Positions 36,086 to 45,735 of a stretch of 64,000 nt of DNA are shown piece by piece; within the stretch, counting starts at the first letter, position 1, and every line of letters starts with the position of its first letter. Source of the stretch: Dendrophyllia cribrosa. Taxonomy: Eukaryota; Cnidaria; Anthozoa; Scleractinia; Dendrophylliidae. The notes beneath the pieces were generated by a model. It had not been told where the DNA came from, made no database searches, and was given only the letters and a program-made list of their open reading frames with translations. The position numbers and the translations under genes are program-made. Where the stretch lies: assembly GCA_024195265.1 (NCBI GenBank), contig JAJLRJ010000014.1, positions 20,718,093 to 20,782,092 on the forward strand. Direction: 5' to 3'.

Positions 36086-37953
36086 TTGTTCTTAACTCGT
36101 GAATACGCGAAGCGTTGGACGAGTTATAGCAGACGGGGATAGATATGCAAATTTTCACTCCTTTCATCCATCAGCTGTAAACTTTTCTTGGTAATTCCGC
36201 TGACCAGTGCATAAGGCTTGTGCATATATTTTGGCCATTCCAAATGCAATAGGTAATGGCCAGCTGCCTTACCCATGGAGGGAGGGGAGTCAGTGGAGCA
36301 AAACGAGTAGGAACCTTCGATTCTGATTGAAATTGACAAAAGCATTGGAATCTCGAGTAGCACAATTTTCTTTAAGATAATTTTCACTCGAACGATATAA
36401 AATAGCTGTTATAACGATGTAAAATAATATTTACTCAAACGATGTAAGATAGCTCACTGATCTAAGTAGTTTCCTTAGCCTCGGCTCGTTCAAAGTTTTC
36501 CATACTCAATTATATTCCTCTTCAGTTCCTTTTCTCCCCTTTGAGCCCTTGGAGTTGTTCTGAAAAGGTGGACACGTTAACACGTGGCGCGAAAACATGA
36601 CCTAAGTGCAAACCGGTCGAACGTGACGCGCGTGCGCAGTAACCGCCAAACGTTTGAAAGCAAAAGAAAGACGTGTTGAATATTCCACTCAACGCAAAAC
36701 TCAAGGCTGTTTCTAAAAAACTAATTATTTTTGCCCTTAATTCCTTTAACCGTTAAATTTAGCTGCTTTTAAACCAGTCTTGTAGATTATTTTAGTTTAT
36801 ACTTTGTATTATATAATTGTATCGTACATGTATATTGTTAAAAGAGTACTTTCGTTATGCATTCGCTTTGAAAAGAAAGCAGAGTGTGAGTTATAAAGTA
36901 TTATATAGCACTTGTACATTGCTGTTCTAAGCACTTAACACTGAAAAATTCTAAGAATTAAAAAAGTGTAAATAAATGAAATAAAATAAAGAAACCTTTT
37001 AAAACCTACTAAGTTCAAATATGGTGATGGCTAATGTAAAGTCAACAATTAAAACTATAGATTATATGCAATTTTAAAAATGTCAGAAATTGAACAAACT
37101 AAACGCAATATCATGTACGCAAGCCGTAACACCTGCTTTTTCAAAGCGGACAAAACTGATTTCAAAATTTAACTGGGTTTAATTAAAAAAACCATTTCCT
37201 CCACACATAAGACACATCAAAGGCGCTGGATAGTTGATTGTTTTTGGACGAAAAGTTAAACGTGTTATCACCTAATTGTAACACTATGCATGGGTCGCAG
37301 TCATCAAATCGCCGCGATCGCCCTGCATGATCTTTCAAAACAGTCTTGGAAATCAACGACACATGCTGTTTTAGAGGCATCAAACTAACAGAAAAATCGG
37401 TTACACTGGCATTAAAAAAGCAAAGAAAGAAAACCAAACTAATTGATCCTTTGTTGTTAAACACGAAGTTCCGGTATAAAAGACTTAGCTCCTCCCCCAT
37501 TTCTCACCTTTTGGGTGTGAAATGCTAATTAAGGCGTCTTTCAGTCACAAAACGTGGTTAACTTGCGCGCCCTTTAAATATAATTTGCTTCAAAAATCTA
37601 CTAAACCAAGATTTTACCTAAGCAAAAAAGTAAAGAAAAGTATAAAAAGACTTCTGATATAACTTTCATATAGTTTTTCCAAATCGTGTTAGCAATGGTC
37701 TTAGTAATGACGCATGTTTTTTGTCAGTTGTTAATGCTTCAGTGGTTGATTGACGACTAGAGGTGAGAATGGCCAGGCCAGGCTCCTTTTATACCGGAAC
37801 TTCGTGTTTAACTTACCACCTTGGTTTCAACCTATATTAATTGCAGCTGAACACAAGCAGTACGAAAACTCTTTTAATCGTTTACGGAAAGAACGTTTTC
37901 AGAATCGAAGACACAAACAATTTGTATGCTTAAGATTTAAAAACCGTAACGGG

Positions 37954-38799
37954 ATGGACAACTTAACTGTGATAAATTGTTTGCTTAATGCTACAATGAT
38001 GCTCATATCCATCTTAGGAAATACATTGGTGCTGGCCGCCATATTGAGAACTCCTACGCTTCGTTCACCGTCAACTGTTTTCTTGTGCAGTCTCGCCGTC
38101 TCAGACCTTCTTGTTGGCCTCGTTGTTCAACCGGTCTACATTGCACTTGTACTCAAACCACGTATGGATTTGTATCGCGCATTCTATATCGTTTCTGTCT
38201 TAGGCTGCGGTGTTTCTATTAATACAATGACGGCGATAAGCGTGGATCGGTTTTTAGCTCTGCACTATCACATGCGATATCCGAATTTGATGACCGAAAA
38301 ACGTGCAATATGTATATCAACAAGCTTATGGTTTATAATGATCCTAGCATCATGCCTTTTGATGTGGAACATATTCTACTCAAGACTCATTCTTTCGGCT
38401 GGCATCGCCATTTGCTTCTTGATTACTTCTTTCTTGTACATAAGAATTTATCAAATCGTTCGTCGGCATCAGCTACAGATTCACTTTCAACAACAAGCGG
38501 TACAAGGTGTAAATGCTGAACATAATCTGAACATGGCGCGATGGAAGAGAAGTGCTATAAACACGTTTGTATATTATGTGTGCATGATTGTGTGTTATTC
38601 TCCACAGTTAACTGCAATGTTAGTTTTAGCTATTTACCCTGGGATTAGGACGACAAATGAGTGGGAGTTGATGACGACTGCGCTGTTTATGAACTCGACC
38701 ATTAATCCAATTTTGTACTGCTGGCGTCTACGCGAACTTCGAACGGCAGTTTTAAAGACCCTGAGACAGTTGTTAGGTAAACAAACAGCGGAAAACTAA
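37954..38799 (+). CDS. Class A (rhodopsin-like) G-protein-coupled receptor, copy B
   Basis: Intronless 281-residue paralogue of copy A. I chose the ATG at 37954 because it aligns with the start of copy A (MDNLTVINCLLN versus MDNFTVINCLLN). The frame stays open for 68 codons upstream but has no ATG there. GN in TM1, AVSDLL in TM2, DRF, CYSP in TM6 and NPILY in TM7 are kept. The third intracellular loop and the C-terminal tail are identical to copy A. Differences cluster in the first and second extracellular loops, TM4 and the TM6-TM7 outer region. Ligand unknown; a receptor with the same G-protein coupling but a changed pocket is plausible. Confidence 0.93.
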   Translation: MDNLTVINCLLNATMMLISILGNTLVLAAILRTPTLRSPSTVFLCSLAVSDLLVGLVVQPVYIALVLKPRMDLYRAFYIVSVLGCGVSINTMTAISVDRFLALHYHMRYPNLMTEKRAICISTSLWFIMILASCLLMWNIFYSRLILSAGIAICFLITSFLYIRIYQIVRRHQLQIHFQQQAVQGVNAEHNLNMARWKRSAINTFVYYVCMIVCYSPQLTAMLVLAIYPGIRTTNEWELMTTALFMNSTINPILYCWRLRELRTAVLKTLRQLLGKQTAEN

Positions 38800-38817
38800 C
38801 CGACGTCTACTATATGA

Positions 38818-38823
38818 AATAAA
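38818..38823 (+). promoter_or_regulatory. Poly(A) signal of GPCR copy B
   Basis: AATAAA about 20 bases after the stop, same context as in copy A. Confidence 0.5.
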
Positions 38824-38834
38824 AACGCCATATT

Positions 38835-39056
38835 CATCAGAATGACCTTTGTTTTTCATTCGTTAAACGTTGAACGAGTTATAGCAGACGGGGACAACTT
38901 TGCAAATTTTCACTTCTTCCATCCATCCACTTTTCTTGGCATTTCAGCTGACCAATGCATAAAGCTTGTGCGTATATTTTGGCCGTGCCAAATGCAATCG
39001 GTAATGGTCACCTGCCTTACCCATGGAGGGAGAGGAGTTGGACGCAGAAGTTTGGT

Positions 39057-39093
<37 letters not shown>

Positions 39094-39560
39094 AATCGGT
39101 GGAGCGAAACGAGTAGGAATCTTCGATTTTGGATTCTTGAGTAGCACAATTTTCTTCACGAAAGAAGTTCTTCTCACTCAATTGTATTCCTCCTTAGTTA
39201 AATCTGTTTTTGATGAAGATATGTTGTGTACGTGGTCGCTTATTCCTATCTGTCCTTGTAATCCTCGTTTAATTACTTAATTTTGTTATTAGCATTTTTG
39301 TCTTATTTAACTCGTGAATGCGTGGAGCGTTGAACGAGTCATAGCAGACGGGGACAAATATGCTAGTTTTCACTCCTTCCATCTTTCGGCTGTAAACTGA
39401 GGGCGAGTTCAACAGTTCAATAGCTAATTCATAAGTCTCCTATGTTAGCAGTATAGTAGGGATATTTTAACCTACTTTTTAACTCGTGATTACGTGGAGC
39501 GTTGAACGAGTCATAGCAGACGGGGACAAATATGCTAATTTTCACTCCTTGCATCTCTCA
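38835..39560. repeat. Three to four degenerate repeats with poly-G tract
   Basis: Blocks containing gttgaacgagt(t/c)atagcagac recur at about 38870, 39325 and 39500, with another at 36110. A poly-G tract of about 36 bases lies at 39056-39091. Confidence 0.6.
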
Positions 39561-39659
39561 GCTCTAAACTTTTCTTGGTAATTCCGCTGACCAGTGCATA
39601 AGAATTGCGCATATATTTAGCCTGTTCCAAATGCGATAGGTAATGGTCACGTGCGTTAT

Positions 39660-40043
39660 TCATGAGAACGGCGTTGGAGGGGGGGGGGGGGGGGGAGGGG
39701 AGGGAGGGGAGGATGGGGAGTTGGACGCAGAGGGTGGGTTGTCGGTGGAACTAAACGCGTCGGAAAGCGTTGGAGTTGGCTCGTAGGAGCCTTTGATTTA
39801 TTATCTAGTATTTAACTATATTTTAAGTTTCTTGGGTCGACGCCTCGCATGGGGCTTCGCGTCCAGTTCGCGGCTTTTCCTTTTGGTCCATCAAATTTAC
39901 TCATGCGTGTAACGGCAAGAGGTAAGGTTTGCCCACCGTTTTTCTTTGTGTCACGATTGCCATATACACTTCCGGTTAGTAACAACGTAGATTGCAGAAC
40001 GATTACTGAATGAAAGGAGTAACTCTTCTCTATGTTGGACATA
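39660..40043. other. Unassigned, with G-rich tract
   Basis: A G-rich tract lies at 39677-39720. A minus-strand frame at 39812-40057 is open but not recognised. Confidence 0.3.
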
Positions 40044-40227
40044 TAGACCCTATTCATAAATGACGGCCGGTTTATTATTCTTTTATATTCATGCTAATCA
40101 GCCCAACTAGCCTCGTTAGCATGTGCAAAATTCAAAAGATTTTTTGCTTTAAAATGAGGCTAGTTGGGCTGATTAGCATGAATATAAAAGAATAAATAAA
40201 TCGGCCGCCATTTATGAATAGGGTCTA
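40044..40227. mobile_element. MITE, TAGACCCTATTCATAAATG type
   Basis: 184 bp with inverted ends tagaccctattcataaatg and inner arms catgctaatcagcccaacta and inverse. Confidence 0.9.
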
Positions 40228-40735
40228 TTATCTTGTTTGCTTTCAGATATATAGCTCCTTTGCATAACATTCATTTTGTTATATATTGGGCAAACTACTA
40301 TGAAAGTCTTCCTGTAAATGCAAACGTTGTTTCTATTTAAAGTATAAGACTTGAGGCCAATCGTTTAGATTTATAGAACGTTTTGTAGAAGATGTAAGCA
40401 CATGGTGAAAAATGAAATAATTAACATTGGCATGCAGGAGCCCATATAGGCTCCTGACATTGGCTTTCTGGTACGGTCGTTGCGCTAGAAGGGGGTTCGA
40501 GGGAATTTTCTGTTGTATTTTTACTGAAAATATACCATAAAAGTTTGTTGCGCATGCGCATGAGTACAAGCTACTTGGAGCCTCTTGTTTGTTATAGTAA
40601 GCGTCCGTCCAATAAAGTTGAAAAATAAAGTGAGTACCCGTAACCTGTAAAAATATATTTAATCTACCAGCAGAAACAAACAAATCCTCACGAATATAAG
40701 ACTATTTACGACCAGTTTTTCGATGCAGTGTTTAC

Positions 40736-40902
40736 CTTGTAGCTGTTGCGTTTACTCCCACGCTGTGAAGCGGCCACTCCACTGGCTGAGCTGGAATATT
40801 ATGCTCGTTAAGATACTGTGAAGTGGCTTCTGTAGCGTAAAGAGTGAATCCCAGTTTGTGAAGCTTGTTGGCTGTTGGAAGGAACATTGGCTGCAAGGAT
40901 TG
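40736..40902 (-). CDS. CPS1: CPS1-like exon 21
   Basis: Encodes [25 protein letters not shown] and [10 protein letters not shown] of the MGS-like allosteric domain; Thr residues of TEAT and the Trp match N-acetylglutamate contacts in vertebrate CPS1. It ends with two bases of an Arg codon. Acceptor tgaacag, donor AG|gtaaac. The next exon is 8.4 kb away, across two GPCR genes. Confidence 0.95.
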
Positions 40903-40949
40903 CTGTTCAAAACACAAAAGTATAAAAACTTCGTTGATTGTAGACTGTT

Positions 40950-41213
40950 AAGTAATGTTCTACATAAGAACTACGGTAAACTTCATTGTTCTGCGGCATT
41001 GGCTCTTTCCCACATAGAATATCTTTGGTTTTAAGAATAGAGGAGGGGCTGATGGTTGATAATTATATTTCAGTATAAAAATAAAGAAAATCCATTTGCG
41101 TCAAATAAATTTTAGGAAATGTTCGTGCTTAACCAATCAGAAAAGCATAAGACAATAGCTAATAATTTTGCTTTTTTGATGAAGTTCCCCAAATACAATA
41201 TCTTTTAAGACCT
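40950..41213. repeat. Dispersed repeat, copy 2 of 3
   Basis: Same block order as 14458-14760, with a deletion near its end. Confidence 0.85.
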
Positions 41214-41390
41214 TGAGAGTTGACAAGTTTCAAAATTGACGAGTGCGCATGGACGAGAGCTGCATGGACGAAAGTTTGAGTCCGCAAATTTGTCGTTCCT
41301 TTTTGCATGATTTTGCATCATACCTATCAATCATCATGAGAATTTAGTTTTATCGACTGAGTCGATAAGGTAAATTGACCACCGTAAAAA

Positions 41391-41439
41391 GATTCAAATA
41401 GCTGACGTTTCGAGCGCTAGCCCTTCGTCGGAGCGAATC
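41391..41439 (-). ncRNA. Hammerhead-ribozyme-like motif in left terminal repeat
   Basis: Exact mirror of the motif at 42588-42636, since the two terminal repeats are perfect inverted copies. It has the same deviations from the consensus core. Confidence 0.5.
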
Positions 41440-41489
41440 AAGGAATTGTGGGTAGTGTGTGGTTTTATATAGTAAGCGGTGGAGCCACG

Positions 41490-42484
41490 CTATTGGTGGA
41501 AATTTGGTGACGTGAAAAACAAATGTAGATTAGTTGAATGAAAAGCGTTTGTGATTCCGTGGGGTTTGAGAGTGCCGATTTGAAAGATGATTTTTTGTTC
41601 TAGGTTTTTACGGCTTTCTGTGTTACCCTGGTGTAGGGAAAGACCGCAGATTGTCATGTGTTGTTTAGAATGGTTAGTAAGATTAAAATGGCGCGCGACT
41701 GGTTTGGATGCGTCTTTGTCATTTTTTTCAACGTCTCGGAGATGTTCACGAAAACGGTCGCCCAGTCTCCTCCCTGTTTCGCCAATGTATATCTTTTTGC
41801 AAAAAGTACATGTTATGCAGTAGATAACATTTACGGAGGTGCATGTAAAACGATCAGTGATTTTAATAGATCGTTTGGGTCCTGCTATTTTGTCCGCGTT
41901 GCGAATGAAAGGACAAGTGTTACATCGTGTGCGTGTGCATTTGAAAGTTCCCGGTACATCGTCAGATTTCAGTGCGCTCGTAACTAGAAAGTTGCCTATG
42001 TTTTTGTCACGTTTGAATGAAATTAGTAGGGGTTGTGAAAAAATTCTGCCAGTTTCGGGGTCGTTTTGGAGTAATTTGAAATTTTTTAAAATGATGCTTT
42101 TGACTGTGTTGTTGTGTGGGTGGAAAGTGAGGGTGAATGGAATTCTCTCGTTCTCTTCCTTCTGTGGCGTTTGTAGTGCTGATTGTCTGTCGATCTGTTG
42201 TGCACGTTGTTGGCCCGTATTAACAACAGAGTCAGGGTACCCACGTTTCTTGAAAAACTGGCACATTTCTTCTGATTTGTTGGAAAAATCAGAGTCATCA
42301 CTACATAGACGTCGAAGTCTGAGAAATTGAGAATACGGAATGGCGTTTTTAACGTGCGATGGATGTGAGGATGAATGTAACAGATAACTGTGGGAATCTG
42401 TAGGTTTGTAGTGCACACTTGTGGATAAACTGTTACCGTTGATTGAAATATTAATGTCAAGAAAAGCGACTGAGGTTTCGGAAA
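41490..42484 (-). CDS. Truncated Penelope-like RT end plus GIY-YIG endonuclease
   Basis: One open frame. It begins in the RT thumb region (FLDINISINGNS, then VHYKPTDSHSYLLHSSSHP), followed by a Cys-rich CTRTRCNTCPF linker. The GIY-YIG domain follows (IYCITCTFCKKIYIGETGRR, LGDRFREHLRD, GTLKPHGIN). The catalytic RT motifs are missing because the 5' part is lost at the inverted repeat. The last codons lie inside the left inverted repeat. No ATG is needed at the 5' end because the frame enters from the lost RT. It is not a host gene. Confidence 0.85.
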
Positions 42485-42587
42485 TTCATTCAACTAATCT
42501 ACATTTGTTTTTCACGTCACCAAATTTCCACCAATAGCGTGGCTCCACCGCTTACTATATAAAACCACACACTACCCACAATTCCTT

Positions 42588-42636
42588 GATTCGCTCCGAC
42601 GAAGGGCTAGCGCTCGAAACGTCAGCTATTTGAATC
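42588..42636 (+). ncRNA. Hammerhead-ribozyme-like motif in right terminal repeat
   Basis: Stem I: gattcgct pairs with agc plus gaatc (5-base bulge). Core CCGACGA stands where CUGANGA is expected. Stem II gggc/gctc has loop tagc, then GAAA, then ACGT and a GUC cleavage triplet. Type I hammerheads are known from Penelope-like elements. Here U4 is C and one extra A precedes stem II, so activity is doubtful. Confidence 0.5.
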
Positions 42637-42748
42637 TTTTTACGGTGGTCAATTTACCTTATCGACTCAGTCGATAAAACTAAATTCTCGTGTTTCATCC
42701 CCCCACCGACGCAGCACCACAGTTTCTCTAGAAACTAACCCCATTCAT

Positions 42749-42860
42749 CTATCAATCATCATACCTGTTTATCATAATACCTGCCAATCATCATACCTGT
42801 CAATCATAATACCTGTCAATCATCATACCTATCAATCATAATACCTGCCAATCATCATAC
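42749..42860 (-). repeat. 16-bp minisatellite of the exon 20 splice donor
   Basis: Seven units of 16 bp, reading GTATGATGATTGGCAG on the minus strand, with G/T alternating at position 5. Every unit border re-creates CAG|GTAT or TAG|GTAT, the exon 20 donor junction. An eighth partial unit lies beyond the Penelope-like insertion at about 41322. Confidence 0.92.
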
Positions 42861-42959
42861 CTGAATACCAATCAGAATGCCTTTCTTAGGCAGCCGGAAG
42901 CCAGTGGACATCAATGCCTTGAGGAACGCTTCGTCGACATTCGCGCCAAAACAAGCGAC
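42861..42959 (-). CDS. CPS1: CPS1-like exon 20
   Basis: 33 codons: [18 protein letters not shown] then [15 protein letters not shown]. Acceptor cctgtag, donor CAG|gtatga. The donor is the first unit of a 16-bp minisatellite that repeats the CAG|GTAT junction. Confidence 0.96.
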
Positions 42960-43044
42960 CTACAGGAAAACGAGGCCAAGGTTAGATTCTAGAATCAAGC
43001 AACGATTTGAGCCGAAAATCCACGTTAAAAGACTGCAACTGTTT

Positions 43045-43282
43045 TGCTGTTTTCACTCGAGCGTCGTAAAGTCAAAACCAAAGTAATTACTCTGAACATT
43101 CACAACAGACGCAGACAATCCAATGAACCGATCAGAACTCCAGGTAAATACATGTAGCCGGCGTTAAGCGCGGGAAAACGCGTGCGACAAAATTACAATT
43201 GGTTTGGTTTTGGCCTTTTTTAGCCAATCACAAAGCGTAGCAACGCAAAACCAAAGTAATTATGAATATTTAAAAATCGCTC
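43045..43282. mobile_element. AATTGAGTGTCG-family MITE, diverged
   Basis: Begins gctgttttcactcgag, ends aaaaatcgctct. CCAAT-rich interior shortened. In CPS1 intron 19. Confidence 0.75.
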
Positions 43283-43522
43283 TTTTATCGCTAACAGCAA
43301 CTAAACTGCTGTAAATCCCTTTCCGGATAGTCGATCGGGCGAGCTAATAGCTGTTCTTACCCTCGCTCTCTCGCGTGGCCTTCGCGCGCGCGTGATAGTA
43401 TCCTGCCCGTTCGACTGTCCACAAAGGGTCTGTTAGCGGTCTACTTGTTAACTGTCACAAGCACTTGTTGTATAAATAAATCATCTGAAGCAATAGGTCA
43501 CACGACGCATGTCCGTCCTTAC

Positions 43523-43597
43523 CTCGCCGGTGGAAGCCATTTCACATTTCAGCAGTGGATCAGCGTCACGCAGTCGAGGCCACGAAAACATTGGCGC
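43523..43597 (-). CDS. CPS1: CPS1-like exon 19
   Basis: 25 codons: [14 protein letters not shown] then [11 protein letters not shown], at the entry to the MGS-like domain. Acceptor ttttcag, donor GAG|gtaagg, phase 0. Confidence 0.96.
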
Positions 43598-44261
43598 CTG
43601 AAAATTAAATACTCAGTGGGTTAGGAATAGGCTCTAGTTACCTGGCTTGTCACGCAACGGCTCTCCCAAACGCGTTTTTGTGACGACCTAGAATAACGAT
43701 CTTCTACCTCTGGTAAATCGGCTCCTATGTCCAAGTTTCCTTTGTCCAGTTGCACGTAGTAAGAGCATAACGTAAATATTCGAAAAAGTAACTACCCCAA
43801 GAAAAAAGCGACCCGCGAAACTAACAAGGAACTTTTGATTTTTCTTTTGGTCAAAACCATGCTAGCCCCCGAAGATTTGTTTTTCGAACCGAAATATTGG
43901 GCAAATATATTATTCAACTGTGATTTTTTTATCTCATTTGTATCTCAATCTCTTCTTGCCGTAAGGACCAGTTTGCCGTTCTTCACTTATTATTTCAAGA
44001 TTTTTACTGTTTCAGATCTAAAAAAGATCCGGCACTCTTCATTGGTTCGTCGCCGTTATTATAGTTTTTACAATCTTTACTTATTTACAAAGTAATACTA
44101 ATACACCAAGAGCTATTCAAGGGAGAACTCGGTGGGGGAGGCGTTGCCATTATCGAACAACAAAAATATACTGTACGAACTATTACCACCCCCGCCCTCC
44201 TCCTAAGAAAAAGCAAAGGAAACAAAATCCCAAATTTCAAAACCAAGAAATCAAGCTACCC

Positions 44262-44376
44262 CCCCCCCCCCCCCTCCGGAATTACAACAGGTATAATGGA
44301 CTGGCCGACCTAGCTTGACGCCAACATATCCGACTGGCTGCAGGGGGTGTCAAGATGAGATTTAAACCGAAACATC

Positions 44377-44414
<38 letters not shown>

Positions 44415-44415
44415 A
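44262..44415. repeat. Duplicated exon 18 edge with poly-C tracts
   Basis: About 70 bases at 44277-44345 (ccggaattacaacag, ccgactggctgcaggggg) copy the sequence at 44411-44480, which spans the 3' end and donor of exon 18. Each copy is preceded by a poly-C tract (44261-44274 and 44380-44412). Confidence 0.85.
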
Positions 44416-44443
44416 ATTACAATAGTATAATGCGCTGACCGAC

Positions 44444-44614
44444 CTTGATTCCAACATATCCGACTGGCTGCAAGGGGGTGTCCAGATGGGGGAGTTGGTG
44501 TTCTTGTAGGGGATGGTCCACCATGATCTTGGTTGCCACATCTATGAAGTCTGTTCCTACTGTCTTGGACACGAAAGGAAACGAGCGTGATGCACGCAGA
44601 TTGCACTCGATGAC
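44444..44614 (-). CDS. CPS1: CPS1-like exon 18
   Basis: 57 codons starting [20 protein letters not shown], then [12 protein letters not shown] and ending [19 protein letters not shown] is a hallmark CPS motif. Acceptor gtcag, donor AAG|gtcggt, which is weak. Its 3' edge is duplicated at about 44277-44345 next to poly-C. Confidence 0.97.
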
Positions 44615-44659
44615 CTGACAAAGGGACACGAAAAGATGAAAAAGTCATCGATTAGAAGA

Positions 44660-44910
44660 CACCTATTGCCTGTCGTGAAACCCAAGCCAAAGTTATCGCA
44701 GCTGGCCAATCGCAAAGAAGTAAACAACGGAAATGAACCAATCAAGACTCGGGAAAAAAAAATTGCAGCCGGCGCCAAGCGCAGGAAAAATGAGTTAACC
44801 GGTGGCGAGCATTAAACATGTCACCGGCAAAAGCGCGGAAAAACATGTAACAGATGCCAAGCGCGGGAAAACATGCAAGCGACGACAAGCACTGGAAAAC
44901 ATGCAAGAGA
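44660..44910. repeat. MITE remnant grading into a minisatellite
   Basis: Starts as a decayed AATTGAGTGTCG-family MITE (aaacccaagccaaag). From 44765 come repeated gcgccaagcgcaggaaaa-like units of ~27 bp (agcgcggaaaaacatg, agcgcgggaaaacatg). Confidence 0.7.
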
Positions 44911-45202
44911 GGCGACCTAAATGTACCTGTTAAGAAACACAATTTGAATCTTAGATTTAAAAAGTTAAACAATTACAGGGACGAAACAGCTGTCCATGGT
45001 TGCCACTGCCAGGGTGATAAGGCTGTGCGCATGCGCAAGGTACTGGCCATACCGCAGGGTTGGTGTTTGAGTGTGTCACTTGCTTTTTTCGTGTTTTAAT
45101 TACAGGTCCCATTAATGTCAGAAAGACCATAGTTGAAGACCCAAGTTGATCAGGAGTCGGCGCCGTACAGGACGGTTTACAATTTTTTTTTCGTAAACTT
45201 AC

Positions 45203-45292
45203 CATTATGTTGTTGTTTTTGGCTAAAAACTGCATGTTGAATGGGCCAGAAATGTTGAATCTTTCAGCAATCTTTCTGGTGGCCTCTTTGAT
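45203..45292 (-). CDS. CPS1: CPS1-like exon 17
   Basis: 30 codons: [19 protein letters not shown] then [11 protein letters not shown]. Acceptor tttacag, donor ATG|gtaagt, phase 0. The upstream intron was lengthened to 3.8 kb by the exon 16 array and its insertions. Confidence 0.96.
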
Positions 45293-45502
45293 CTGTAAAA
45301 CGAGAAGTCGCTAACATGAACTAAAAAACCACGCCGGTGGCTGCACTTGTGTGGTCATGCCTATTTATCACAAACACGTGGTTGCACGTGACCAGCCACA
45401 CTCATTTTCGTACCTTCTGGATGTCTTTTTCGCTAATAGTTTGTAGAGGTGTGTGGTCATGCCTATTTTATTGCAAACACGTCGCTGCACGTGGCCAGCC
45501 AC

Positions 45503-45735
45503 ACCAACAACAACAACAACAAAAATCTTTATTAGTTTGTTATTATAGAGTTTATAATACTGGCCTGCAGGTAGCAAAAGCTAATCTAGGCAGGCCAGTA
45601 AACTTAATTACATGATTAGAAATCGCTACACACACTAATTTGTTAAAATAAAAAGAAAGGATCAAACAATAGAAAAAAAGAAGAAACAAAAAGGAAAAAC
45701 AAGTGATCAAAATAAAAGAAAGAGAATTTTCATCT
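45503..45735 (-). mobile_element. LINE/SINE 3' end, inverted
   Basis: Begins (CAA)n then aaaatctttatt, the reverse of a retroelement end with AATAAAG and a TTG repeat tail. It interrupts the exon 16 tandem array. No coding sequence is recognised. Confidence 0.45.

Larger units (their letters stand above)
32735..39210. repeat. Tandem segmental duplication carrying the two GPCR genes
   Basis: Unit A (about 32735-36530) and unit B (about 36531-39210) share the block around acacgttaac with gacgcgcgtgcgcag, the block tagcacttgtacattgctgt, the GPCR gene and its tail, and the block tcagaatgacctttgt near 36070/38835. Unit A contains a retroelement fragment with a MITE inside it, and a MITE at 33405. 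Boundaries are approximate because both units carry later insertions. Confidence 0.8.
41324..42762 (-). mobile_element. Penelope-like retroelement with 205-bp inverted terminal repeats
   Basis: The element spans about 41338-42748, flanked by the 14-bp duplication ctatcaatcatcat (41324-41337 and 42749-42762). Perfect inverted repeats run 41338-41542 and 42485-42689. The minus-strand frame between them encodes the end of a Penelope-type RT and a GIY-YIG domain. The RT is cut off at the right repeat, so the copy is 5'-truncated. It sits in intron 20 of the CPS1-like gene, inside the donor minisatellite. Confidence 0.85.

Noticed and set aside
37750..37953. N-terminal extension of GPCR copy B
   Set aside because: No ATG in the extension, and copy A starts at the position equivalent to 37954.
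38910..39280. Poly-Pro and poly-Gly frames
   Set aside because: Translations of a poly-G tract.
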